From NCBI GenBank assembly GCA_017591395.1, contig WEDG01006656.1, positions 62,001 to 126,000 on the forward strand: 64,000 nt of DNA. The letters run 5' to 3'. The notes below the pieces were generated by a model. That model did no database searches. It was given only the letters and a program-made list of their open reading frames with translations, and had not been told where the DNA came from. Shown here piece by piece: positions 32,973 to 45,900 of the stretch. The stretch comes from Schistocephalus solidus. Taxonomy: Eukaryota > Platyhelminthes > Cestoda > Diphyllobothriidea > Diphyllobothriidae. The position numbers were made by a program, and so were the translations under genes. How positions within the stretch are numbered: position 1 is the stretch's first letter; each line of letters begins with the position of its first letter.

Positions 32973-34403
32973 CACGGCCCAACACGGCTTCCGTCCAGGA
33001 CGTTCCTGTCTCACGAGTGCCCTTCAGTCGCACGAGAAATGGACAAAGGCCACAGATAAGGGTCATGCAGTAGATGTTGTATTTTTTGACTTCAAAAAAG
33101 CCTTTGATAGTGTACCACACGGGCTTCTTTTGCAGAAGATTTGGAACGTAGGAATTCAAGGAAAACTTTTCAATTGGATCAAGAGTTTCTTGTCTTTCAG
33201 AGTACAGAGAGTTGTTGTTGGAAACTCTAGCTCAGAATGGGTAAAAAGTAGAAAGTGGTGTTCCACAGGGTTCTGTTTTGGGCCCCCTACTCTTCCTAAT
33301 CTACGTGAACGACTGTCTCAACGACCTAGATTGTGAAGCTGTCATGTTTGCAGATGACATTAAAATATGGACTGAAGTCAGCTGCGCTGATGACGCAAAA
33401 AGGGTTACAATCGAATATCGACAAACTAAGTGCCTGGTCGGCTAAGTGGCTTCTTAAGTTTAATGTATCCAAGTGCGTGATCCTACATCTAAGCGCCGGT
33501 CGAAAAAGTATCTCTGAGACACCATTACTTTATTAATGGCACTGCATTAAAAAGAGGTCGAAACATACAAAGATCTGGGCATGTGGACAACTGTGAATTT
33601 GATGCCCTCAGAACACTGTAGGAAAGCAGTCCAGAAGGCAACATGTACACTACATTGGATCAGACGTGCGTTTAAAATATTCCCCCTGATCTATTCGGAA
33701 AAGCCTATGGCGCCTTTGTGAGACCACATTTAGATTACGGAGTACCAGCTTGGATACCGTGGATGAAGAAAGATGTTGACCTCCTCGAACAGGTGCAACG
33801 GAGAGCAACGAAGATGGTTGACGGTCTTAAGACTTTACCGTACCAAGAAAGATTGAAAAAAAGCTTGACTTATTTCCTCTTTCCTACAGGCACTTACGGT
33901 GTAGCCTGCTCTGGACATTCCGGATTATCCGGGGCCATGATTCCACCCTGAGATCGGAGGATTTCTTCGACTTTGCCTGCACAACTCATCTGCGTGGTCA
34001 TCCTTACAAGGTTAATAGCGAACGCACGCGATTGAACCTCAGAAAGTTTTTCTTTCAGCCAACGAGTGGTTCGACCTTGGAACTCGTTACCAAGTGAGAT
34101 AGTTACCTCTGAAAAGCATTATTGATTTAAAAGAAGCGATTGCATTGTATTTGACAAAAGACGACTGTCACAGCCTGATTTCTTAAAACCAGCCGTTTAA
34201 AATCTATCGGGCTCTACTTTTCTTCCACAATGTTTCGCTTATGGCTGTGAAAACGCATTTGAAGTTATGTTATGCTTTGACTCAAACATTTTAAAATGTA
34301 CAACATTTTATATTGACTGTACACATGCAATGATAACCTAACATTAATAGGGTCATCAAGGGCAATGCCTGTAACCCTTCAAAATATACATATATAGATA
34401 ATA
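32973..34403 (+). mobile_element. 5'-truncated CR1-like LINE (family E)
   Basis: RT frame 32953-33250 gives AQHGFRPGRSCLTSALQS and VFFDFKKAFDSVPHGLLL, then, in other frames, GVPQGSVLGPLLFLIYVNDC and VMFADDIKIW, YKDLGMW and VRPHLDYGVPAWIPW. It is 30-40% different from family A in protein. It begins directly in RT, so it is a truncated insertion. ATAA flanks both sides, which fits a short target-site duplication of the family-A sequence. Confidence 0.8.
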
Positions 34404-34540
34404 AAATTAACTCGCCGAAACACGATGCAAATGAGCCGAAAAACATCAGCAAGCTAGAACATAATCATCACAAGGAAACGGTAGAAGTCAATAGGCACAA
34501 CATTAAGCGAAACAAAAAGTGAAAAAGAACGAAGTCATTA

Positions 34541-34831
34541 AATAAATAAATAAATAAATAAATTGTATATTTAAGGCCCAGAGAGCCCCGTCATTTCAAA
34601 CTTAGTATCGCGGTATAAATAAATACAAAGTGGATAATTGCTGCTCTATGTGAGCAGCCATATTAACAGCAGAAATTAACAATATGGTAGGCATATCCGA
34701 TTCAGAACGATTTGCCATTTTTAAAACAATAGACAACAATCTTTAACATAAACGGTGAACTAGAAAAGAAGCATTAAAAGAAAACTCCTACGGGCCTAGT
34801 CTGGAATATTGCTCGTTTCTATTTAGTCTTC
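34541..34831 (-). mobile_element. Chimeric insert with 77-bp target duplication
   Basis: The 291-bp insert has a (TAAA)n tail on the left and a body matching the repeat at 22230. At its right end a 40-bp piece (34792-34831) matches family-C RT (39855-39891) on the plus strand. It is flanked by 77-bp direct repeats (34464-34540 and 34832-34908) that are single-copy in copy B. Confidence 0.75.
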
Positions 34832-34972
34832 ATCATCACAAGGAAACGGTAGAAGTCAATAGGCACAACATTAAGCGAAACAAAAAGAGAAAAAGAACGA
34901 AGTCATTAGAACAAACCTCTGAGTCAGTTGAAATACAGATGACCAGGAAAAAAAATAAGCGAGGAGGAAATT

Positions 34973-35749
34973 ATGTCTTGCGTTTCACCAGGTTCGGGAA
35001 ATCTGGTGCACATAGAATCCGACTGCACAAAAGTAAATCAGCGATCGACGGTCTCTGAAAAGTCGAAAAACAGTAATCTTAAGGTTTCTTTACTGCATCG
35101 GACGAGCGACAGCAGCATGCTCTTTACATGTCCATCGAACAACAATGAAGCAGGGCATGGTAGCCAGCAAAGTAATGGCGGAAAAGTGGCCTACGACTTA
35201 TCGACAGACCTGGATGCCATAAACCAAAATGCAGGTTTCCCGGGTGCTATTCGAGCAAACGCATTGTCAGGAGAACTCACGCAGTTTGAAAGGTCCATAG
35301 AGATGTCTGCAAATGAACCAACAGGCTCACCGAGGAAGACAAATTTGAACACAGTATTAAAGACTATATCAAAGGGTATGATTCAACCTTCAATCACTAA
35401 AAAAAAGCAGGATGCAGAAGCGAGTTTATTTCCTGACAGGTCATTTTGTCTGGTAGTTCAGGGAGTCTCAGAGGCTACTGGGGAAACGCCAAAAGAAAGG
35501 GTAAAACAGGATCTGCTGACATTCCAAAATTTATTGAATGATACGCAAGAAACTGGTGTGACAGTCGACATCAAAAGATCTTTCGATTGGGGCCTCTCGT
35601 TACAAATAAAACGCATGAGGTTCGACCAAGACCATTAAAAGTCGTTTTGGGGAGTAAACAGCAGGTAGATCTATTGCTCTCTCGAAAGTCCCAACTACGA
35701 AAGAATCATCGTGGAGTTTTTTTCAGCCGGATTACTCTCCCACCGATCG
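34973..35749 (+). pseudogene. Family-A LINE ORF1 protein, copy A
   Basis: ATG 34973. The N-terminal region is Ser/Asn-rich without known motifs; the C-terminal half has SFCLVVQGVSEATGETPKER and, after a 1-bp deletion near 35577, VDLLLSRKSQLRKNHRGVFF in another frame. The second frame would end at TGA 35752-35754, overlapping the ORF2 ATG at 35751. Such ORF1 proteins bind LINE RNA; this copy is frameshifted and ends early at 35638. Confidence 0.75.
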
Positions 35750-35750
35750 G

Positions 35751-38700
35751 ATGAAAATGAGGACACTGGTAGCAGAATTGAAAAGACGTCAATACGAGGG
35801 GGAACAAAACTTAAAAAATTGTAGACAACAAAATCATCAAAACGGTGCGCTCGTTTTTATGGGAACATCCGGTGAAATTGACGGCAACCACGCCGGTCAA
35901 AAAGCCCTACCAAATGCCTATAGATTTGAACCCAGACAGGAGACTGGATATATCTTGTGAAATATCCAGCAAAAATCGCCATGTGGAAGAAAGAACCAAA
36001 AATATCCAGAAATCGAGAGAAGAAAACAAGATTAAAATGATGTACACAAATGTGCAGAGTCTATTGAACAAAATGGATGAAATTAAACTGGTCGTGGACC
36101 ATTTACAACCTGACTTCATAGCTCTAACTGAAACATGGTTAAATGAACAAATCGCAGACACAGAAGTCCGAATAGACGGTTTTCAGCTTATCCGCATGGA
36201 TAGAAACGGACGTAGGGGTGGTGGAATCGCAATGTTTATACGAGAAGGCATTGACTTCATTCCGGATGGGCCCTCGCCAAATAGGATCTCGTCTTGCGAA
36301 ATACTTTGTTGTAAACTGAAAGTCCCAAACCAACCAGACCTCCATATTGCCGTGGTATATCGACCCCCAGGACAGCGAACGGACACGGACGAAGCACTCA
36401 TCACAGAGGTAAAGCAAGTCTGCCGTAGCAAACATTTATTAATACTTGGAGATTTTAACGCTCCCGATATCGATTGGGTGTCAATGTACTGCTCGCGATC
36501 GGAAAATTCATTCGAACAGAAATTACTTCAGTTGGTAAATGACGAGTTTCTTACCCAACATGTCACAATGAAGACCCGGTTCCGAAATGGGCAGCAGTCA
36601 AGCTGTTTGGATCTAATCATTAGTAGAGATGACAATTGCATCCTTGCATTAAGTTCTTACGTGCCGCTTGGACGAAGTGATCATTGTGTTCTTGCTTGGG
36701 AGTACAGTCATTTTTCTGTACCCAAACATCGTGCAGTTAGGCAGAGAAATGTATGGAAAGGGGATTATCCCAAAATGAAAGAATTACTGAATGGGATAGA
36801 CTGGAGCCCTGCACATGTACCTGACCCTAATGCTGCCTGGTTTTTCATAAGTAAATTGATTCACCAATTGGTAGAGAAATTCTGCCGACTTAAAAGGCGA
36901 TCATGCGTCTCCCGACCCGAGTGGGTGACATCGGAAATAAAAAGGAATCTCAAGAAGAAAAGAAGACTGTGGAGAACATATGCCAGATATCAACAACCCG
37001 AACATTTTTCCGCTTTTAAGAAACAGCGAAATCGGTGTCGGAATCTTCTGAGAAAAGAAAGATCAACCTTTGAGTCAGAAATAGTCAAAGACATACCAAG
37101 AAATTCGAAAAGGTTTTATGCTTACGTTAATAAGGCAAAACGAAATCGCGACTGCATTCCTTGTCTTAAAGACAATCAGGGAAACAGGTTAACTGATAAC
37201 TCTGATAAGACCTGCCTCTTATCCAATTTCTTTATGTCCGTGTTTACCGAGGAACCATTTTTTGACGAGGATGAATACTACAGTACTGCCACATCTACAA
37301 ACAAAATAAGCACGGTGTCGTTCCCAATGGACACAGTAAGAAAAACTCTGAAACAGCTACAGCCCACTAAATCACCTGGCCCAGATGGTATATCCGCAAA
37401 AGTTCTAAATGAACTCACAGAACAGCTGGCCTCTCCGCTCTCCAAGATATTTGAAAGTTCGATGGAGGCGGGGGCTCTGCCTACCGAGTGGAAGATAGCC
37501 AACATAACCCCCATCTATAAAGGAGGAGAGAGGACATCACCAAACAGTTTCCGACCAGTCAGCCTCACAAGTATCTGTTGCAAAATGATGGAGAAGATAA
37601 TTAAAACGGAACTGATGAGGCATCTTGAAGAGAATAACTTGCTTAGTTCATATCAACATGGATTTCGAAGTGGTCGATCCTGCCTCACAAACTTGCTCAC
37701 ATCCATGGAAAGTTGGACAAAATCATTAGAAATGGGTTTGTCAGTCGATGCGGTCTACATTGACTTTAGCAAAGCCTTTGACAGGGTTCCACACAAACGT
37801 CTGATCTTTAAGCTCCGTCAAATGGGTGTGACTGGCAACCTACTCAAATGGTTGGCCGACTTTCTCACAGACAGGCGCCAGCGTGTTTGTATCGGAGACA
37901 CCAAGTCTCACTGGGAAACCGTTCACAGTGGAGTTCCGCAGGGCAGCGTTCTGGGTCCCATTTTGTTTCTGATATACGTAAACGACTGTCTGGATTGTCT
38001 GACATGCGAGAAGGTAATGTTCGCTGACGATTTGAAGTTATGGAACTCGATTGAAAAACCGGAGGATGCGCGAAAATTACAACAAAACTTAGATCGCTTG
38101 CAAACATGGTGTGATGAGTGGCTGCTGAACCTTAATCTTAACAAATGCCAAATAATCCGACTGCAGTCTAGTTCGAGAAGGCTGATTAAATTAGAATACC
38201 AGTACTCCATCAGTGGTCACCAACTCCAGGAGGTAAATATTCTAAAGGACTTGGGTATATGGATAACACCAACTCTCAAACCATCGTCACACTGTGCGAA
38301 TATCGCAAAGAAAGCTATGTGTATCTTAGGCGCAATCAGAAGGTCCTTCGTTAATTTTGACGGAAAGCTTTTAAGGGTGCGTGTTTGGAACATTTATCCG
38401 GCCGGTGTTGGAATATTGCGTTCAGGCGTGGCGCCCTTGGACGAAACATGACTACGCTCTGCTGGAGAAAGTTCAACGGAGGGCAACGAAACTAGTCAGC
38501 GGATTGGAATGCCTACCCTATGAGGGCCGGCTAGAAAGACTTAAAATTTTTCCTCTCTCTTATAGGCAATACAGAGGGGATATGATCTTAGTCTTCAAAC
38601 TGGTCAGAGGAGTTGATTGTGCTCTTCAGATGGCCAACTTTTTGAATTGGCAAACATGACAAGTCTCCGAGGTCACCAATACAAACTGAAAAGAAATCAC

Positions 38701-38859
38701 GCCAAACTTGAAGTGCGGGCCAACTTCTTTTCCCAACGGGTGATTGACGAATGGAACAAACTGCCAGCCTCAGTTGTTCAGGCTGAAAGCGTTGAGATGT
38801 TTAAAAGAAGACTTGATGCATTTTTACTTGATGAACATATATTTAGTCGACAGCAATGA
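35751..38859 (+). pseudogene. Family-A LINE ORF2 (endonuclease and reverse transcriptase), copy A
   Basis: ATG 35751. A frameshift near 35905 moves the reading to a long open stretch of 868 codons (35845-38451), and another near 38370 moves it again to the end at 38859. The APE-type endonuclease has MMYTNVQSLLNKM, LTETWLN, NGRRGGGIAMF, VVYRPPG, LILGDFNAPDIDW and GRSDHCVLAW. The RT has SPGPDGISAKVL, FRPVSLTSICCKMMEKII, QHGFRSGRSC, VYIDFSKAFDRVPHKRL, SGVPQGSVLGPILFLIYVND and the catalytic FADD near codon 726 of the long frame. It nicks DNA and copies LINE RNA by target-primed reverse transcription. Only a few lesions stop it from being intact. Confidence 0.9.
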
Positions 38860-38968
38860 TTGATATACTAAAACGACTATCGCCATGTAACATTTGCTTG
38901 TTTTGCTAGCGTCTATCTGTAAATAGGGTTTTCAAAGGCTCTGCCTATCTCCCTTATATATACTGAAT

Positions 38969-40690
38969 TATACTGCATATTCCGAAACACGGACGACCTA
39001 CATCATTTGACTACTTTAGGCCAATAAATAGACTACCAGCAGTCTCGAAGATCTTCGAGACCTTGATCAAAGACAAGATGATGTGTCACCTAAGAGAGAA
39101 TAACCTACTTAATGCGGCTCAGCATGGTTTTCTCGAAAAAAGGTGTTGTGACACTTGCCAGCTCTCTTTCTTTGATCATGTGCTACAATCTAGAGATAGC
39201 GGTTTTGCAATTCACACCGTTTACTTCGATTTCACTAAGGCTTTTGATCGTGTTGACCATGATCTCCTACTGCTGAAGCTTGCCTCCTTCGGCATAGGTA
39301 AGAAGCTTCTGAACTTAATATTTTCCTATTTGAATGCTCGCGCACAATGGGTTTTACATTTCTGATGTTATCTCCAACCCCACGCATGTGAGGAGTGGAG
39401 ATATTCAGGGCAGCGTGCTCGGCCCGCTTCTATTGTGCCTCTTTGTCAACGATGTTCCTGATTTTTTTCAGTATGGTAGGCCCTTTATATACGCTGACGA
39501 TTTAAAAGTTGCCTATCGATATAAACCGGTTGATCGCAACATCGTGCTTGAGCTCTTAAAAACGGATCTTCAGGCCTTCGCTCAGTGGTGTCGCACATGG
39601 CGCCTCTCACTTTCTTGGCAAAAGTGCTCCGTTATGGTTATTGGCGACAACCATCAGCCCCGTCTAAGCATAGACGGTCACGATCTAAATGTGCCAAGAG
39701 TTATAAAGGATCTGGGCATATCATATTCTAGTAGTCTTAATCTGTCAGAGCACTGCGACCTGATTGTCTCGAAAGCACGCCAAACTACTGGGTTTATTCT
39801 CAGAAATTTTAAAACCGTCAAAATTAGAATCAGCCTCTATAAACTGTGTGTCAGGCCTAGTCTGGAATACTGCTCGTTTCTATTAAGTCTTCTGCGCGCT
39901 AGTGAACGAAAGAACATAGAATCAGTCCAGCACTTCTTTACAAACAGGCTTTTCTATTCAGATCACCGAAACCTGTCCTCCCACCAACACTGTGAGCTTA
40001 CAAGCCTTGACCCGCTGTGGCGTCGCAGATTACAGAAGGGACTATTTTTACTGTTTAAACTACTAAACAGCCGTACATTTAACCACCTTACATCTCTGAG
40101 GCACCTCGACCACTCTCGGCGCACTGGTCATCGATATGTATTTTTATTTCTTCCTTTGGCACGCACAGTTAGATACCGACAGTTTTTTTCAGTAAACGCT
40201 TTAGCAATCTGGAATAAGCTACCTAGAATTATCAAAATTCAGCAAAGCTCTCCCTTGTTTACGCGAACTGTCACTAGTTTTCTACATTCAGGACACCTTC
40301 CAAACTTTTTGGGTGCTGACTCTGTTGAAGCTCTCTTCGGTTCTGATGGCGTTCACGGACTCTGAATCCTGTGCCGGTCTTCATGCTCAGGGCAATATTT
40401 GCTGGCTCTGCAGACCTCAATCGGCTTATTTCTCAGTCTACAGCGAACAGCCGCTCGCCGACATACCTGCTGGTGCAGAATACCGGATCCGTAACACTGA
40501 ATGGAGAAGTTCTTCACCGGGCACCTGTGTTAACGCGTCCCTTTCCAGAACTTTACTTACTCAATAAGCTGCAGTTTTTTCTCCGGAAAACACCTGAAAC
40601 AACGATCAGGAGTTTTTTTCACTGTTCAGCTTGACCCTCTACTGTATATATTTTTTTGACATTGCCTGTAAACTGGCAATAAATAAATTA
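38969..40690 (+). mobile_element. Family-C LINE, right part (RT to 3' end), unit 1
   Basis: Continues the family-C element from 32206. Frames 39063-39365 and 39334-40365 carry RT: TVYFDFTKAFDRVDHDLL, RSGDIQGSVLGPLLLCLFVN, FIYADDLKVAY (YADD), IKDLGISYSSSLNLSEH and the C-terminal block LCVRPSLEYCSFLLS. A frameshift near 39350 separates them. The 3' UTR ends with TTGCC-N8-GGCAA (40662-40679) and an ATAAATAAATTAAATT tail. Confidence 0.88.
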
Positions 40691-41362
40691 AATTAAATTT
40701 TTACTGTTTAAACTTCTAAACAGTCGTCCATTTAACCCCCTTACATCTGTCAGGCACCTCGACCACTCTTGGCGCACCAGTCATCGAGATATATTTTTAT
40801 TTCTTCCTTTGGCAAGCACAGTAAGATACCGACAGTTTTTTTTCGGTAAACGCTCTAGCAATCTGGAATAAGCTACCTAGAAGTATCAAAATTCAGCAAA
40901 GCTCTCTCTTCTTTTACGCGAACTTTCATTAGTTTTATAAAAATTCAGGACACCTTCCAAAACTTTTGGGTGCTGACTCTGTTGAAGCTCTCTTTCGGTT
41001 CTGATGGCGTTCACGGACTCTGAATCCTTTGCCGGACTTCATGCTGAGGGCAATATTGCTGGCTCTGCAGACCTCAATCGGCCTATTTCTCAGTCAACAG
41101 CGAACAGCCGCTCGCCGACATACCTGTTGGTGCAGAATACCGGATCCGTAACACTGAATGGAGAAGTTCTTCACCGGGCAGCTGTGTTAAACGCGTCCCT
41201 GTCCTGAACTTTAATTGCTCAATAAGCTGCAGTTTTGTCTCCGGAAAACACCTGAAACAACGATCAGGAGTTTTTTTCACTGTCAGATTGACCCTCTACT
41301 GTATATATTTTTTTGACCTTGCCTGTAAACTGGCAATAAATAAATAAAATAAAAATAAAAAC
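40691..41362 (+). mobile_element. Family-C LINE 3' end, unit 2
   Basis: 5'-truncated copy colinear with 40045-40690, inserted in the tail of unit 1. It ends with its own hairpin (41319-41323 with 41332-41336) and tail. Confidence 0.85.
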
Positions 41363-42165
41363 TGCACGCTAGTGAACGGAAGAAGATAGAATCGGTCCAG
41401 CATTTCTTTCCTAAAATAATTTTCTCTTCAAAACAGAGACACCTGTCCTAAAAAAATTCTATGACGTTACTAAACTCGACCCGTTGTGGCTTTGCAGATT
41501 ACATCAAGGACTATTGGTTACTGTTTAACCTTTTACCAGTTGTACCTTAAACTATCTTACTACTCTGAGGCAGCTCGCCCACTCTCGGCACACCAGTCAT
41601 CGAGACGTAAGTTTTGTTTCTTCCCCTGGCACGCACAGTTAGATACCGCCAGTTGTTTTCCCGCAAACGCTAAAGCAATCTGGGATAAGCTTCCAAGAAT
41701 TATCAAAATTCAGCAAAGCTATCTTTTGTTTACGAGAGCTGTCACTATTTTTTTCTCCATTCAGGACACCTCTCACGAATTTCGGGTGCTGACTTGATGG
41801 AATATCTCTTCGGTTCTGATGGCGTCTGCGGACCCTGAATCCTGTGCCAGGCTTCATGCTCAGGGTTTCATGTTCTGCAGTCCATAATCGTCTTATTTCT
41901 TAATCATCAGCGGGCAACGTTCGCTGACACCCCTTTACATGGTGCAGAATACCGCATGTATAACACTGAAGGGGGAACGACTACACCGTGCACCTGTGTA
42001 AACCCTGCCCCGTCCCGAAACTTAATCATTCAATGAGCTGCAGCTTTTTTCTTCTGAAAAACACGCGAAAGAACGAACGGGAGTTTTTTTTCACTGTCAG
42101 TTCGATCCTCTCCTCTATATCTCTTTTGACCTTGCCTGAAAACTGGCAATAAATGAATAAATAAA
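41363..42165 (+). mobile_element. Family-C LINE 3' end, unit 3
   Basis: 5'-truncated copy colinear with 39886-40690, more diverged, inserted behind the tail of unit 2. Hairpin at 42132-42149, tail ATAAATGAATAAATAAA. Confidence 0.82.
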
Positions 42166-42174
42166 GAGAAATCC

Positions 42175-42320
42175 GGTAGTTGACTATGAACAAACCAATA
42201 TAGTGCGCTAAGAGGTGCTACATCGCATGGGAATCGACCATGAAGGTGAGGTCTCGACATCGCAGTATTCACATTGGAATTCTGCTGAGGGTTATCGGTA
42301 AACGAAAGGGAGGTCATTTA
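42175..42320. repeat. Unnamed interspersed repeat, copy 2
   Basis: Matches 1290-1500 in order and orientation; no coding content recognised. Confidence 0.4.
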
Positions 42321-42419
42321 AAATGTGTGCGCCAATGTGACCCGATTTTCAATGATTTTTTCAAAGGACGGTCACCAAAATGACTAAGAGTCAAAGCTGC
42401 TTGCCATAGCAACCCACCT

Positions 42420-42720
42420 ATCCAAACTTAATTTGTTCCATTAGAGCTACAGGCATATGCGCAGGGACCTCATACAGACATTCAGCATTGTGGAGGGAGT
42501 GGATTCCTGTCATGGTTTTGAGGGTTTCTTTGAATGTGCTACCACGAGCCGTTACTGTAGTTACGTATTAAAGTTTGCGCTTAACAGGCTAAGCTGGATG
42601 TGCACAAGTTCTCCTTCCCCATCAAACCAGCAAACCACGATTTACCCTCCCCCCTGTGGTTGGGGTGATGTCACAATCGCAGGAAATATTTTAAAGGAAC
42701 CTTGATATATTTATATTCCA
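42420..42720 (+). mobile_element. Family-B LINE fragment, RT C-terminus
   Basis: The frame at 42457 gives MRRDLIQTFSIVEGVDSC and FFECATTSRYCSYVLKF, matching MRGDLLQTFRIVKGLDCS in the inverted family-B copy at 26646-26903. Confidence 0.65.
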
Positions 42721-42969
42721 AAATGACCTGGAAAAATGAGAGATCTATTTTAATCTTTAAAAACTCGCACCAATCCTGTCATATTTCATGCTAATCGTGG
42801 AATTATTGGAACCCACACTGTTTCTCTGGAATCGGCACATAATTGCATTTTACCAATAAGGCACTCAAATTTCCTCAATATATTGAATCGAAAAATAGCT
42901 TGTATGTCCTGCTATTCCATACCAGGAACATTCAAATTTCGACTGGTAAGGATATGATTCTTCTCAGTG

Positions 42970-45900
42970 ACTTTATACAGTTAAGCTTTTGAATTTGAGC
43001 CGCCATTTTTATTTGCTCTCCATTCACGAGGAACTTTTCTCTAACTGTTCACTCCTCTACCTATTTTTATTTGATATTCTGTTTTTTTACGTTTATTTGT
43101 TTGTCTGAACTATGTTTATAAGGTCATCTCTACACTACGCTAACACCTTTTTGAATGCACGTAAACTGAAAAATTTACCGAATAATTTCCATGAAGCCAG
43201 CTGTTGCCCTTTTCGGCCAATATGTCGGACGTGTGATTCCCCCGTGCTCAAGTCTTCACGCTTTTATCAACAAAAACCTGCGCAGCGGAAAAAACACCGC
43301 TGCGGTTGGCAATTCACCTTGAAGCGTCAACCAAACGACAAACTGTTAATTCCCGGCTTTCTTTCAACAAATTGTCGTTCGATCTTCAACAAAAACTCAT
43401 GATATGGAGTTACTTTTGTTGAAAAAAGAACATAGTAAGACTCAAGTGATTTGTCTTCAAGAGACATGGTTAAACAGTGACATTGACGCACAGCTCATTA
43501 GCCCCCCGTCTTTCTGTTGCTTTCGAGCAGATCGAAAATCTTCATCATCCAGTAGAGGCGGTGGGGTGGCTATTTTGGTCAATAAGGATTGGTGTTTTAA
43601 CTGTAAGTCCTTATTTTCCTACTCTGAGGATTTGATAGACGTTATTGCTGTCATCTGTAAGCCCCGATTTTTATATACATTTAAGGGCATCATATATGTT
43701 AGTATCTATATTCCCCCCTCTACCTGTGAAGGTGCACTTAACCGTTTCTTTGACTTTCTTTCGGAAAAACTTGCTTTATTGTCCTGCGAGCATCTTATTG
43801 TCTTATGTGGTGATTTTAATCGTGTGAATTTACGTCCGTTTACATTATTAGGCTTTGATGACCTAGTTTCCTTTAATACTCGCGCTGATGCCCCTCTTGA
43901 TCACGTTTTGACTAACCAATCCAAGTTCTTCCTTGTTAAGAACAGAGCTCCATTATCTGGTTCCGATCACTCTGTATTATTAGGCCTTCCAAAAATTTAC
44001 TCCGCTTCTACACGTGCGCTGCTACTCAAACCGGAAAGGAAAGTTAAGGTTCACGACACATCCCCGGAAAACATTTTTCTTCTCCAGACTTGCATATCGT
44101 ACACTATTCCCGTCTTCCTCAGTCAATCCAATGTTGAGTCGTGTTCCAGCTTCCTTACAACATTTTTAAAAGAAATATTTAATATTTGTTGTCCTCTTGA
44201 TGCAGTTTTGGTCCGACCTGACAGAATTTCTTCCCCTTATCTAAAATCTTTAAGACGTAAAAAAGAACTTCTTTACAAGCTTGGCCTCCGAGGCTGTCTT
44301 AAGGAGGTTAACATCTTAATAAAAAGGGAGATTTGTAGACTAAATGATTTGTTTGTTAGTCAGCTTTTTGCCTCTCCGTCCAAACCTTCTTTTCGGCTTT
44401 CCTCTGCTGAACTCTGGAGGAATCTTAAGCGTCTCACTGGCCAATGTGGTAAACTGGCACATGTTGATGCTGATTTAGACGATCTAAACAAACATTTTAT
44501 CCATACTTCTACTGACTCCAATCCCCCCACAAACAACCTTTTGTTACTACCAAGCGTTTTTTCTCCCGTGTCAGTGGCAACAGTGGAGAAACATCTGAAA
44601 AATGTTCGTGGTTCAACTGCTGCTGGGCCGGATGAAGTCTCACCATTTGTTTTAAAATACTGCTGCTCTCAGATTTCCCCTATTTTGACACACCTTATAA
44701 ACATGTCCTTCATGGAGTCAAAGATCCCTGACATTTGGCGTTCAGTAAGAATCACTCCCATCCCTAAAAAAAGTCAGCTAATTTTTGGTCCTAAATCTTT
44801 CCGTCCAATAGCCTGCTCTTCCGCTTTACTGAAGATTGCTGAACGAGTCGCTCTCGATACAATTAAGCCTTTCCTCCAATTTCTCCGACCCATTACAATT
44901 TGCCTATAAGGCCCAGCGTAGTACCCTAGATGCTGTTGCCCTTGTAGTACATTCGGCTCTACGAGATTTAGATAAGGGCTGCCGCGCGTACGCATGCGCA
45001 TTTCTTGACTACTCCTCTGCCTTCAACACCATCCCGCGCCATCTCCTTCTTAATAAAACATCCGCGTCTGGCTCTCCCGGCTGGGTTGTCTCTTGGCTTG
45101 AAGATTATTTTACTTCCCGCACTCAATTCGTACAATCCGGCAAGCGGAAGTCTACTGTCCTTCCAAACAACTGCGGTGTTCTTCAAGGTGCCATCTTATC
45201 CCCTCATCTCTTTTCCATTCACACTGATGATTTGAGGTCACCAAATGACTGTCTGTACATCAAATATGCCGATGACATGGTTGTTGGTCATCCTCTTAAA
45301 AATCAGACACATCTCCAGTGTCTGAAGGATGGCCTTGACCATGTTGCAGCCTGGTCGTCAGATAATGGCCTTCAACTGAACCATGAGAAGTCTGTCCAAT
45401 GTGTTTTTCACCTGCGACCATCCCCTAGTTCTCAATTCTCAGCCGTCCTTCCAAACGAGGTATCCTCTTTTCGGTACCTTGGCGTAACTCTGACATCGAA
45501 TCTTTCATTCTCCCAACATATCGATGCTCTTTTTTACAAAAATTCGTAAACTTCTATATTATATTCGCCGTTTACGTTCCTATCACACACCTCAGGCCCT
45601 TATCTGGCGATTTATAGAGGCATGTGTTCTTCCCCTCATCCTTTATTGCTCTCCCGTGATTTTTTTTCCAGCCTTGCTTAAAAAGGATTTTTTAATTTTA
45701 AAACGTATTCTCCGAATGCTCTCTTCTGCTGTTGGTGTTTCTTATACTGTTTTAGTGGATTTGATAGCAAAACGGCACTTTACGACGGTCAAACAATTCG
45801 CTGGGCGAATCCTTGAGGATGAAACCCATCCCCTCCACTCTGAACTGATTGCTGTGAAGTCTTCCCGTCCGATGCGCCGAGGCTTTTCGCCATATAGCAT

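Larger units (their letters stand above)
32207..38968 (+). mobile_element. Family-A LINE, long copy A (CR1/Jockey-like), interrupted
   Basis: A nearly complete element inserted in family C. From 32207 it follows the 5' region of copy B (from 46838), is broken at about 32973 by family E and at 34540 by a chimeric insert, and then runs through ORF1, ORF2 and the 3' UTR. Compared with copy B it lacks about 370 bp at the 5' end. The 3' end carries a hairpin (38921-38927 with 38944-38950, one arm mutated) and the TATATACTGAATTATACTG tail. The ORF1 frameshift and ORF2 ends show that it is inactive. Confidence 0.88.

Noticed and set aside
34541..34560. Microsatellite (TAAA)n as a separate repeat locus
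   Set aside because: It is the tail of the chimeric insert, shown by the flanking target duplication.
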